DNA of 64,000 nt, taken from Streptomyces sp. GKU 895. GTDB taxonomy: Bacteria > Actinomycetota > Actinomycetes > Streptomycetales > Streptomycetaceae. The first letter of the stretch is position 1, and each line of letters starts with the position of its first letter. The DNA is taken from assembly GCA_002027195.1 (NCBI GenBank), contig MWJO01000022.1, forward strand, positions 28,105 to 92,104, written 5' to 3'. Below the pieces are notes generated by a model that did not search any database, had not been told where the DNA came from, and saw only the letters and a list, made by a program, of their open reading frames with translations. The translations under genes were made by a program, and so were the position numbers. Shown piece by piece: positions 56,500-63,831 of the stretch.

Positions 56500-57681
56500 A
56501 TGGCTGAGGCTCAGAACATCCCGGTGGGGTCCACCACCGCCGGCTCGATCGCGGTGGCCGCCGAGTCGACCGTCGCCACGCGCATGAGCGCGCCCCCGTC
56601 CTTCGACGTGCAGGACTTCCCCGTCCCGCACGGCCGCGAGGAGGAGTGGCGGTTCACCCCGCTGGAGCGCCTGCGCGGGCTGCACGACGGCACCGCGGTC
56701 GCCACCGGCGACGGTGTGAAGGTCGACGTCCAGGCCCCCGAGGGCGTCACCGTCGAGACCGTGGACCGCGGCGACGCGCGCCTCGGCAAGGCGGGCACCC
56801 CGGTGGACCGCATCGCCGCCCAGGCGTACTCGGCGTTCGAGAAGGCCGGTGTCATCACCGTCCCCAAGGAGACGGTCCTCACCGAGCCCATCCGGATCGC
56901 CGTGCACGGCGAGGGCGGCACCGCCTTCGCCCACCAGGTGATCGAGCTGGGCGCCTTCGCCGAGGCCGTCGTCGTCATCGACCACACCGGTGACGCCGTC
57001 CTCGCCGCCAACGTCGACTACCTCCTCGGCGACGGCGCCAAGCTGACCGTCGTCTCCGTCCAGGACTGGGACGACAAGGCCGTGCACGTGGCGCAGCACA
57101 ACGCGCTCGTCGGCCGCGACGCCTCCTTCAAGTCCGTGGTCGTCACGTTCGGCGGCGACCTCGTACGGCTGCACCCGCGCGTGTCCTACGCCGGCACCGG
57201 TGGCGAGGCCGAGCTGTTCGGGCTGTACTTCACCGACGCCGGTCAGCACCAGGAGCACCGCCTCCTGGTCGACCACAACACCCCGCACTGCAAGTCCAAC
57301 GTCGTCTACAAGGGCGCGCTCCAGGGCGACGACGCGCACGCCGTGTGGATCGGTGACGTGCTGATCGAGGCCAAGGCCGAGGGCACCGACACCTACGAGA
57401 TGAACCGGAACCTCGTCCTCACGGACGGCGCCCGGGTCGACTCCGTGCCGAACCTGGAGATCGAGACCGGCGAGATCGTCGGCGCCGGCCACGCCTCCGC
57501 GACCGGCCGCTTCGACGACGAGCAGCTCTTCTACCTGATGGCCCGCGGCATCCCCGCCGACGAGGCCCGTCGCCTGGTGGTCCGCGGCTTCTTCGCCGAG
57601 CTGGTCCAGCAGATCGGCGTCGAGGACATCGAGGCGCGCCTGCTCGAGAAGATCGAGGCCGAGCTGGAGGCCACGGTCTGA
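56500..57681 (+). CDS. sufD: Fe-S cluster assembly protein SufD
   Basis: A 393-residue partner of SufB. The N-terminal part has 'VQDFPVPHGREEEWRFTPLERLRGLHDG'. The beta-helix contains 'AQHNALVGRDASFKSVVVTFGGDLVRLHPRVSYAGTGGEAELFGLYF' and 'QHQEHRLLVDHNTPHCKSNVVYKGALQGDDAHAVWIGDVLIEAKAEGTDTYEMNRNLVLTDGARVDSVPNLEIE', in which the 'TPHCxSN' motif supplies the conserved His/Cys of the SufB-SufD interface. Its TGA shares one base with the following Rieske ATG. Confidence 0.97.
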   Translation: MAEAQNIPVGSTTAGSIAVAAESTVATRMSAPPSFDVQDFPVPHGREEEWRFTPLERLRGLHDGTAVATGDGVKVDVQAPEGVTVETVDRGDARLGKAGTPVDRIAAQAYSAFEKAGVITVPKETVLTEPIRIAVHGEGGTAFAHQVIELGAFAEAVVVIDHTGDAVLAANVDYLLGDGAKLTVVSVQDWDDKAVHVAQHNALVGRDASFKSVVVTFGGDLVRLHPRVSYAGTGGEAELFGLYFTDAGQHQEHRLLVDHNTPHCKSNVVYKGALQGDDAHAVWIGDVLIEAKAEGTDTYEMNRNLVLTDGARVDSVPNLEIETGEIVGAGHASATGRFDDEQLFYLMARGIPADEARRLVVRGFFAELVQQIGVEDIEARLLEKIEAELEATV

Positions 57682-57998
57682 TGGCCTACGTACGCGCCTG
57701 TGGGCTGAGCGAGCTGGAGGAGAACACCCCGAAGCGGGTGGAACTCGACGGCACGCCGGTCTCGGTCGTGCAGACCGAGGGCGAGGTGTTCGCGATCCAC
57801 GACATCTGCTCCCACGCGAACGTCTCCCTCTCCGAGGGCGAGGTGGAGGACTGCCAGATCGAGTGCTGGCTGCACGGCTCCAGCTTCGACCTCCGCACCG
57901 GCAAGCCGTCCGGCCTTCCCGCGACGCGCCCCGTCCCCGTATACCCCGTAAAGATCGAAGGGGACGACGTGCTCGTCTCCCTCACCCAGGAGTCCTGA
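57681..57998 (+). CDS. Rieske-type [2Fe-2S] ferredoxin in the suf operon
   Basis: A 105-residue non-heme Rieske ferredoxin. Cluster ligands are in 'HDICSHANVSLSEG' (C-x-H) and 'IECWLHGSSFDLRTGKPSG' (C-x2-H). It belongs to the small bifunctional ferredoxins that sit between sufD and sufC in actinobacteria. It probably delivers electrons for sulfur reduction or cluster assembly. The ATG overlaps the sufD stop by one base, and sufC follows by 7 nt, so expression is coupled. Confidence 0.92.
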   Translation: MAYVRACGLSELEENTPKRVELDGTPVSVVQTEGEVFAIHDICSHANVSLSEGEVEDCQIECWLHGSSFDLRTGKPSGLPATRPVPVYPVKIEGDDVLVSLTQES

Positions 57999-58005
57999 GG
58001 CACCC

Positions 58006-58770
58006 ATGGCAACGCTTGAAATCCGAGACCTGCACGTCACCGTCGAGGCCGACAACGCCACGAAGGAGATCCTCAAGGGCGTCGACCTGACCGTGAAGCA
58101 GGGCGAGACGCACGCCATCATGGGCCCCAACGGCTCCGGCAAGTCGACCCTCGCCTACTCGCTGGCCGGTCACCCGAAGTACACGATCACCGGCGGCACC
58201 GTCACCCTCGACGGCGAGGACGTCCTGGAGATGTCCGTCGACGAACGCGCCCGCGCGGGCCTGTTCCTGGCGATGCAGTACCCGGTCGAGGTCCCCGGCG
58301 TCTCCGTCTCCAACTTCCTGCGCACCTCCGCCACCGCCATCCGCGGCGAGGCCCCCAAGCTGCGCACCTGGGTGAAGGAGGTCAAGGAGGCCATGGAGCG
58401 CCTCAACATGGACCCGTCCTTCGCCGAGCGCAACGTCAACGAGGGCTTCTCCGGCGGTGAGAAGAAGCGTCACGAGATCCTCCAGCTCGAACTGCTCAAG
58501 CCGAAGGTCGCGATCCTCGACGAGACGGACTCCGGTCTGGACGTCGACGCCCTCCGCATCGTCTCCGAAGGCGTCAACCGCGTCCGCGAGACCGGCGAGG
58601 TCGGCACCCTGCTGATCACGCACTACACGCGCATCCTGCGCTACATCAAGCCCGACTTCGTCCACGTGTTCTCCGGCGGCCGGATCGTCGAGTCCGGCGG
58701 CGCCGAGCTCGCCGACAAGCTGGAGAACGAGGGCTACGAGGCATACACGAAGGGTGGCGTATCCGCGTGA
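58006..58770 (+). CDS. sufC: Fe-S cluster assembly ATPase SufC
   Basis: A 254-residue ABC-type ATPase that drives the SufBCD scaffold. Walker A is 'GPNGSGKSTLAYSL', the Q-loop 'LFLAMQYPVEVPGVSVSNF', the signature 'FSGGEKKRHEILQLELLKP', and Walker B 'VAILDETDSGLDVDALRIVSEGVN' (the DETDSGLD variant typical of SufC). The H-loop is 'LLITHYTRIL'. The start at 58006 follows GAGGCACCC. It overlaps sufS by 4 nt. Confidence 0.97.
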   Translation: MATLEIRDLHVTVEADNATKEILKGVDLTVKQGETHAIMGPNGSGKSTLAYSLAGHPKYTITGGTVTLDGEDVLEMSVDERARAGLFLAMQYPVEVPGVSVSNFLRTSATAIRGEAPKLRTWVKEVKEAMERLNMDPSFAERNVNEGFSGGEKKRHEILQLELLKPKVAILDETDSGLDVDALRIVSEGVNRVRETGEVGTLLITHYTRILRYIKPDFVHVFSGGRIVESGGAELADKLENEGYEAYTKGGVSA

Positions 58771-60023
58771 CACAGCTGCCGGGCCTCCTCGACACAGAGG
58801 CGATCCGCAAGGACTTCCCGATCCTGGACCGCCTGGTCCACGACGACCGGAAGCTCGTGTACCTGGACAACGCGGCGACGTCGCAGAAGCCGCGCCAGGT
58901 ACTGGACGCCCTGAGCGAGTACTACGAGCGCTACAACGCCAACGTCCACCGCGGTGTGCATGTGCTCGCCGAGGAGGCCACGGCGCTGTACGAGGGCGCG
59001 CGCGACAAGGTCGCCGCGTTCATCAACGCGCCCTCACGAGACGAGGTGATCTTCACCAAGAACGCCTCCGAGTCGCTCAACCTCGTGGCGAACATGCTGG
59101 GCTGGGCCGACGAGCCCTACCGCGTCGACTCCGAGACCGAGATCGTCATCACGGAGATGGAGCACCACTCCAACATCGTGCCGTGGCAGCTGCTCGCGCA
59201 GCGCACGGGCGCGAAGCTGAAGTGGTTCGGCCTGACCGACGACGGCCGCCTCGACCTGTCCAACATCGACGAGATCATCACCGAGAAGACGAAGATCGTC
59301 TCCTTCGTGCTGGTCTCGAACATCCTCGGCACGGTCAACCCGGTCGAGACGATAATCCGCCGCGCCCAGGAGGTCGGTGCGCTCGTCTGCATCGACGCCT
59401 CCCAGGCGGCGCCGCACATGCCGCTGGACGTGCAGGCCCTCCAGGCCGACTTCGTGGCCTTCACCGGCCACAAGATGTGCGGTCCGACGGGCATCGGCGT
59501 GCTCTGGGGCCGCCAGGAGCTCCTGGAGGACCTGCCGCCGTTCCTCGGCGGCGGCGAGATGATCGAGACGGTGTCGATGCACTCGTCGACGTACGCGCCG
59601 GCGCCGCACAAGTTCGAGGCGGGCACCCCGCCGATCGCGCAGGCCGTGGGCCTGGGCGCGGCGATCGACTACCTGAACTCGATCGGCATGGACAAGATCC
59701 TCGCCCATGAGCACGCGCTGACCGAGTACGCGGTGCGCAAGCTCAACGAGGTCCCGGACCTGCGGATCATCGGCCCGACCACGGCCGAGGACCGGGGCGC
59801 GGCGATCTCCTTCACCCTCGGTGACATCCACCCGCACGACGTGGGCCAGGTGCTGGACGAGCAGGGCATCGCGGTCCGCGTGGGACACCACTGCGCCCGC
59901 CCGGTCTGCCTCCGGTACGGAATTCCTGCCACCACGCGAGCGTCGTTCTATCTGTACTCCACGCCTGCCGAGATCGACGCACTCGTCGAGGGGCTGGAGC
60001 ACGTACGGAACTTCTTCGGCTGA
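58767..60023 (+). CDS. sufS: cysteine desulfurase SufS
   Basis: A 418-residue type II PLP-dependent desulfurase that takes sulfur from cysteine for cluster assembly. 'VYLDNAATSQKPRQVLDAL' and 'NVHRGVHVLAEEAT' form the substrate and PLP region. 'VAFTGHKMCGPTGIGVLWG' carries the Schiff-base Lys (HKM). 'VGHHCARPVCLRYG' carries the active-site Cys. The GTG overlaps sufC, and SufU, its sulfur acceptor, is encoded 9 nt downstream. Confidence 0.97.
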   Translation: MTQLPGLLDTEAIRKDFPILDRLVHDDRKLVYLDNAATSQKPRQVLDALSEYYERYNANVHRGVHVLAEEATALYEGARDKVAAFINAPSRDEVIFTKNASESLNLVANMLGWADEPYRVDSETEIVITEMEHHSNIVPWQLLAQRTGAKLKWFGLTDDGRLDLSNIDEIITEKTKIVSFVLVSNILGTVNPVETIIRRAQEVGALVCIDASQAAPHMPLDVQALQADFVAFTGHKMCGPTGIGVLWGRQELLEDLPPFLGGGEMIETVSMHSSTYAPAPHKFEAGTPPIAQAVGLGAAIDYLNSIGMDKILAHEHALTEYAVRKLNEVPDLRIIGPTTAEDRGAAISFTLGDIHPHDVGQVLDEQGIAVRVGHHCARPVCLRYGIPATTRASFYLYSTPAEIDALVEGLEHVRNFFG

Positions 60024-60032
60024 GAGGCTGTC

Positions 60033-60500
60033 GTGAAGCTGGATTCGATGTACCAGGAAGTCATCCTGGACCACTACAAGAACCCGCACGGGCGTGGTCT
60101 CCGGGACGGCGACGCCGAGGTGCACCACGTGAACCCGACGTGCGGCGACGAGATCACCCTGCGCGTGAAGTACGACGGCACGAAGATCGAGGACGTGTCG
60201 TACGAGGGCCAGGGCTGCTCCATCAGCCAGGCCTCGGCCTCGGTGCTGAACGAGCTGCTGGTCGGCAAGGACCTGTCCGACGCGCAGCAGATCCAGGAGA
60301 CCTTCCTGGAGCTGATGCAGTCCAAGGGCAAGGTCGAGCCCGACGACGCGATGGAGGAGGTGCTGGAGGACGCGGTCGCGTTCGCCGGTGTCTCCAAGTA
60401 CCCGGCCCGGGTGAAGTGCGCCCTCCTCAGCTGGATGGCGTGGAAGGACGCGACGGCCCAGGCCCTGGGCGGAGCCGACGCCGAAAGGAAGACGGCATGA
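60033..60500 (+). CDS. sufU: Zn-dependent sulfur transferase SufU
   Basis: A 155-residue IscU-like SUF protein. The three conserved cysteines lie in 'HVNPTCGDEITLRVKYDG', 'SYEGQGCSISQASASVLNELLVGKDL' and 'VKCALLSWMAWKDA'. Together with an Asp (D of CGDE) they bind the zinc at which SufS hands over sulfur. 'GRGLRDGDAEVH' is the typical N-terminus. The longer loop after 'VGKD' marks SufU rather than IscU. GTG start; its stop overlaps the sufT-like ATG. Confidence 0.96.
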   Translation: MKLDSMYQEVILDHYKNPHGRGLRDGDAEVHHVNPTCGDEITLRVKYDGTKIEDVSYEGQGCSISQASASVLNELLVGKDLSDAQQIQETFLELMQSKGKVEPDDAMEEVLEDAVAFAGVSKYPARVKCALLSWMAWKDATAQALGGADAERKTA

Positions 60501-60829
60501 GCGAGACGCTTGAGATGAAGCCGGCCTCGGAGGAGGAGATCCGCGAGGCGCTGTACGACGTCGTCGACCCCGAGCTGGGCATCGACGTCGTCAACCTGGG
60601 CCTGATCTACGGCATCCACATCGACGACGCCAACATCGCGACGATCGACATGACCCTGACCTCGGCGGCCTGCCCGTTGACGGACGTCATCGAGGACCAG
60701 GCCAAGTCCGCCACGGACGGCCTCGTCAACGAACTCCGCATCAACTGGGTCTGGATGCCGCCGTGGGGCCCGGACAAGATCACGGACGACGGCCGCGAGC
60801 AGCTTCGGGCGCTCGGGTTCAACGTCTGA
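60497..60829 (+). CDS. sufT: SufT/MIP18-family Fe-S maturation protein
   Basis: A 110-residue protein of the DUF59/PaaD-like family. 'EEIREALYDVVDPELGIDVVNLGLIYGIHIDD' is the conserved start (DPExxxxxxxLGLI). 'TIDMTLTSAACPLTDVIEDQ' holds the conserved Cys (SAACPL), and 'INWVWMPPWGPDKITDDGREQLRALGF' closes the protein. Such proteins help Fe-S maturation under high demand. It ends the suf operon and a hairpin terminator follows. Confidence 0.92.
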   Translation: MSETLEMKPASEEEIREALYDVVDPELGIDVVNLGLIYGIHIDDANIATIDMTLTSAACPLTDVIEDQAKSATDGLVNELRINWVWMPPWGPDKITDDGREQLRALGFNV

Positions 60830-60845
60830 CAGAGCGTGTGTGAAG

Positions 60846-60873
60846 GGGCCGTGGCCGTGTGCCGCGGCCCTTT
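60846..60873 (+). terminator. terminator of the suf operon
   Basis: GGGCCGTGGC/GCCGCGGCCC, ten pairs with one G-U, a 5-nt loop, then TTT. It lies before the convergent AbfB-like gene. Confidence 0.8.
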
Positions 60874-60880
60874 CGCATGC

Positions 60881-61696
60881 TCAGGCCAGCCCCGCCACCA
60901 GGCGGAAGGCGGAGTCCTGGCGGTACATGTCGTTGTACTGGTACGGGTCCAGTTTGAGCTGGAAGTTCTGGTGGCGCAGGAAGCGGCCGGGGTAGTTGAC
61001 CGACTCCAGCATGATCGCGCCGGGGGCGGACGACGGGCGGGGGCAGAAGGTCGCGTCCTGGCGGAACAGCGGGGAGCCGTCGTTGCGGTTCGCCACCAGG
61101 ACGAAGCTGCGGTGGCGCAGGTACTGGCCGTCGTCGGTGGCGAAGGAGTAACAGGTGCTGTCCGCCAGGCCCTTGACCAGTTTGAAGGTGGAGTCCTCGC
61201 GGGACTCCGAGCCGCCGACGGGGTCGAGCTTCACGTAGCCGCCGCTCACGTGCCAGTAGCGATCGGGGTAGTTGACCGAGCGGACGGAGCGCCAGGTGGT
61301 CGCCGGCTTCGGGGCCGACGAACTCGGGTGCGAGGCCGGGGGCTTGGTCGTGGAGTGCGCCGCCGGGGACGGGGACGCGGAGCCCTGTTGGTGCGGGGCC
61401 GGGGTCGTGGCCTCGTCGGTGGTGAGGCCGCTCTTCCCCTTCGGCGGCGTCACTTCCGGCTGCGCCGGGGTGCCGAACGAGAGCAGGCCCGGCTGGGTCG
61501 CGGTGCCCGCGGGCGACGGCTGTGACAGGGCCTCAGGTCCCCTGTCCGTCCAGGCTATCGCCGTCACGCAGGCGATGATCGTGGCCACCGCCATGGCGCC
61601 CGCGAGATAGAGGCGCCGGGTCCCGGGGGCTCGGGACGTGTCGGGGACCCACCCGTTCTCCCAGGGCTGGGGAGGACGGGGCTGGTTTTCTGGCAT
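60881..61696 (-). CDS. membrane-anchored AbfB-like (beta-trefoil) protein
   Basis: A 271-residue protein. A Pro-rich cytoplasmic N-terminus is followed by one membrane helix (about 29-48, 'LYLAGAMAVATIIACVTAIAW') and a Ser/Thr/Pro-rich linker of about 90 residues. The C-terminal domain (about 134-271) has AbfB-type repeats: 'VRSVNYPDRYWHVSGGYVKLDP', 'DDGQYLRHRSFVLVANRNDGSPLFRQDATFCPRP' and 'ESVNYPGRFLRHQNFQLKL...RQDSAFRLVAGLA'. AbfB domains bind arabinose side chains. Here no catalytic domain is attached, so it may be a surface carbohydrate binder, perhaps of cell-wall arabinan or plant arabinoxylan. Convergent with suf. Confidence 0.85.
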   Translation of the reverse strand: MPENQPRPPQPWENGWVPDTSRAPGTRRLYLAGAMAVATIIACVTAIAWTDRGPEALSQPSPAGTATQPGLLSFGTPAQPEVTPPKGKSGLTTDEATTPAPHQQGSASPSPAAHSTTKPPASHPSSSAPKPATTWRSVRSVNYPDRYWHVSGGYVKLDPVGGSESREDSTFKLVKGLADSTCYSFATDDGQYLRHRSFVLVANRNDGSPLFRQDATFCPRPSSAPGAIMLESVNYPGRFLRHQNFQLKLDPYQYNDMYRQDSAFRLVAGLA

Positions 61697-61925
61697 GCGC
61701 GGTTCCTCCGGCGGAGCCCATGGCAAGGCCGAGGCTGTAATGGGGAGTGTGTGAACGGTGAAGCACACGGCACAGTAGTGGAAGGGCTTACTTCGCAGCA
61801 GCCCTTTCAGCGAGCGGTTTCCATATCGTTCTCCACGGATCGTTCACAGCATGGCCAGTTGGCGGCAACGTCTGACGTGCGATCAGATGCGCCGACGGTG
61901 ACTGCTCGCTCTCTTGCCTCGTTGT

Positions 61926-61937
61926 GTACGGCCGTAC
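61926..61937. promoter_or_regulatory. GTACGGCCGTAC palindrome, operator 1 of the SMR/TetR pair
   Basis: Perfect 12-bp palindrome 24 nt before the SMR start. Shares GTAC half-sites with the second operator. Confidence 0.55.
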
Positions 61938-61942
61938 GCATC

Positions 61943-61962
61943 ATGTGTACACTCGTACACAT
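61943..61962. promoter_or_regulatory. ATGTGTAC-N4-GTACACAT operator overlapping the SMR start codon
   Basis: Perfect 8-bp inverted repeat with a 4-nt spacer; its last bases are the AT of the SMR ATG. The likely target of the TetR protein encoded next. Confidence 0.75.
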
Positions 61963-62281
61963 GGGATATGTGCTGCTGATCGGGGCCATCGCGGCCGAGG
62001 TGGGCGCGACGACCGCGATGAAGTACAGCGAGGGGTTCAGCAGGCTGCTGCCCTCGCTGCTGACCGTGCTCGGGTACCTGGTCTCGTTCGCACTCCTCGC
62101 GCAGACCCTGCGGACGGTCGCGGTCGGCACCGCGTACGCGATCTGGGCCGGCGTCGGCACCGCCTCCATCGCCGCCATCGGGATGGTGTTCCTGGGCGAG
62201 GGGATGACGGCCGCCAAGGCCGCCGGAATCGTGCTGATCATCGTCGGGGTGGTCGTGCTGAACCTGGGCGGTGCGCACTGA
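61961..62281 (+). CDS. small multidrug resistance (SMR) family protein
   Basis: A 106-residue membrane protein with four helices. 'MGYVLLIGAIAAEVGATTAMKYSEGFSRLLPSLLTVLGYLVSFALL' contains the essential membrane Glu (AEVGAT), and 'AIWAGVGTASIAAIGMVFLGE' the conserved G-x-W/A-x-G region of QacC/EmrE-type exporters. SMR proteins dimerise and exchange cationic drugs or guanidinium for protons. No Shine-Dalgarno sequence precedes the ATG, so a leaderless transcript is likely. Its stop shares one base with the TetR start. Confidence 0.9.
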   Translation: MGYVLLIGAIAAEVGATTAMKYSEGFSRLLPSLLTVLGYLVSFALLAQTLRTVAVGTAYAIWAGVGTASIAAIGMVFLGEGMTAAKAAGIVLIIVGVVVLNLGGAH

Positions 62282-62832
62282 TGGGCCGGCGCTACGATCC
62301 CGAGCGCCGGCAGCGGATCATCGACGCGGCGATCCGGGTCGTCGGCGAGAAGGGGCTGGCCGGGCTGAGCCATCGCACGGTCGCCGCCGCGGCCGATGTG
62401 CCGCTCGGATCGACGACGTACCACTTCACGACCCTCGACGAGCTGATGGTCGCGGCTCTGCGGCAGGCGAACGAGGGCTTCGCCAAGGTGATCGCGGCGC
62501 GCGGCGGCCTCGAGGACCCGCGCGCGGACCTGGCCGCGGAGCTCGCGGGCTGGATGGGCGAGTGGCTCGCCGGTGACCGTACCGGTGTGGAGCTGGAGTA
62601 CGAGCTCTACCTCGCCGCGCTGCGCCGCCCCGCCCTGCGCCCGGTCGCCGCCGAGTGGACCGAGCGGCTCGTCGAATTGGTGGCCCGCCGCACCGATCCG
62701 GGCACGGCGCGGGCGCTGGTCGCGCTGATGGACGGCATCTGTCTTCAGGTGCTGCTGACGGACGGGCGGTACGACGAGGAGTACGCGCGCGAGGTGCTGG
62801 CGCGGATCATTCCGCCCCGCTCAGGCGCCTGA
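62281..62832 (+). CDS. TetR-family regulator of the SMR gene
   Basis: A 183-residue repressor. The N-terminal HTH is 'QRIIDAAIRVVGEKGLAGLSHRTVAAAADVPLGSTTYHFTTLDELMVAAL', with the usual recognition helix. The C-terminal all-helical ligand domain is 'ELEYELYLAALRRPALRPVAAEWTERLVELV' onwards. It is translationally coupled to the SMR gene (TGATG), and the two GTAC-type palindromes upstream are its probable sites. Its 3' end overlaps the convergent HxlR-peroxiredoxin gene by 26 nt. Confidence 0.9.
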   Translation: MGRRYDPERRQRIIDAAIRVVGEKGLAGLSHRTVAAAADVPLGSTTYHFTTLDELMVAALRQANEGFAKVIAARGGLEDPRADLAAELAGWMGEWLAGDRTGVELEYELYLAALRRPALRPVAAEWTERLVELVARRTDPGTARALVALMDGICLQVLLTDGRYDEEYAREVLARIIPPRSGA

Positions 62833-63694
62833 CCGTCGCCAGCGCCGCCGCCACGCTCCCCGCCACGTCCGTGACCGGGTACTGCACGTCCCGGACCACC
62901 CGCTCCCGGTCGACCACGAGGGTGAGCCGCTTGAGCCGGCTCGCGCCCGCCGCGCGGAACGTCGGCAGGCGCAGCGCCGCGATGAGGGACAGATCGGCGT
63001 CGGAGAGGAGAGGGAAGCCCAGGTTCTCCTTCTGCGCGAACGCCCTTTGTTCGTCCGGGCGTTGGGTGGAGACGCCGTGCACCGTGGCGCCGGCCGCGGC
63101 GAAGTCGGGGCGGCGGTCGCGGTAGGTGCAGGACTCCAGGGTGCAGCCCGGGGCGCCGGGGATGTCCGACCAGCCGGGCGGATAGGAGTCGGCGCGGGCG
63201 TAGGCGCCGGGGAAGCCGTACAGGACGGTGTACGGGGTGCCGTCCGCGACCGGGTCGCGCAACTCGCCGTGATCGTCCAGGAGTCGGAGCTCGGGGAGGG
63301 GCGTGCCGATGAGCTCGTGGACCCGCCGGGCCTCCGTCGAGGCCTCGGTCGCGGTGGCCGTCGTAGCGCCGTCGCCGAGGACCCAGGCGTCGCCCCAGTC
63401 CTGGAGGGCGACGAGGACGGGGAGCAGGGCGTGGCCGCGGGGCGTGAGCCGGTACTCGTACCGTACGGGCCGCTCCTGGTAGGGCACACGGGTGACGACG
63501 TCCGCGTCCACGAGCAGATGCAGCCGCTCGGTCAGCACCTTTCTGGACACGCCGAGTTCGCGTTGGAGCTCGTCGAAGCGGTGCACCCCGCGGGCGGTGT
63601 CGCGGACGATCAGCAGGGTCCACCAGTCGCCCACGACGTCCAGGGCCTGCGCGATGGCACAGGTGGAGTCCTCCAGGCTCGTCCTGCGGGCCAT
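62807..63694 (-). CDS. HxlR winged-helix regulator fused to a BCP-type peroxiredoxin
   Basis: A 295-residue two-domain protein. Residues about 1-105 are an HxlR regulator ('STCAIAQALDVVGDWWTLLIVRDTARGVHRFDELQRELGVSRKVLTERLHLLVDADVV'), with a Cys at position 12 as in redox-sensing HxlR proteins. Residues about 130-295 are a peroxiredoxin/redoxin: 'GAPGCTLESCTYRDRRPDFAAAGATVHGVSTQRPDEQRAFAQKENLGFPLLSDAD' has the BCP motif with C184 (peroxidatic) and C189 (resolving). The protein may read peroxide through its own catalytic domain. ATG 63694 is the first Met of the HxlR part. It is divergent from a membrane protein. Confidence 0.88.
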   Translation of the reverse strand: MARRTSLEDSTCAIAQALDVVGDWWTLLIVRDTARGVHRFDELQRELGVSRKVLTERLHLLVDADVVTRVPYQERPVRYEYRLTPRGHALLPVLVALQDWGDAWVLGDGATTATATEASTEARRVHELIGTPLPELRLLDDHGELRDPVADGTPYTVLYGFPGAYARADSYPPGWSDIPGAPGCTLESCTYRDRRPDFAAAGATVHGVSTQRPDEQRAFAQKENLGFPLLSDADLSLIAALRLPTFRAAGASRLKRLTLVVDRERVVRDVQYPVTDVAGSVAAALATVRRLSGAE

Positions 63695-63716
63695 GGTGTT
63701 CCGTCCCTTCGTTCGC

Positions 63717-63761
63717 CGGAGTCCGGTGCGGTGGGCTGTCGGAGTCCGGTGCGGTGGGCTG
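63717..63761. repeat. 22-bp direct repeat, two copies
   Basis: CGGAGTCCGGTGCGGTGGGC plus TG occurs at 63717-63738 and again at 63740-63761, period 23 bp. It lies in the leader of the HxlR-peroxiredoxin gene. Confidence 0.9.
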
Positions 63762-63789
63762 GTGCGGCGTTGACTCGAGGCTGTCATGT

Positions 63790-63816
63790 TGACATAGTCA
63801 GTTCCCAAAAGGAACT
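63790..63816. promoter_or_regulatory. two adjacent inverted repeats between HxlR-Prx and the divergent gene
   Basis: TGAC-ATA-GTCA (63790-63800) and AGTTCC-CAAAA-GGAACT (63800-63816) are both perfect. TTGACA (63789-63794) could be the -35 of the rightward gene. Likely auto-regulatory site of the HxlR domain. Confidence 0.6.
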
Positions 63817-63831
63817 TACCAGGGGGGTGCG

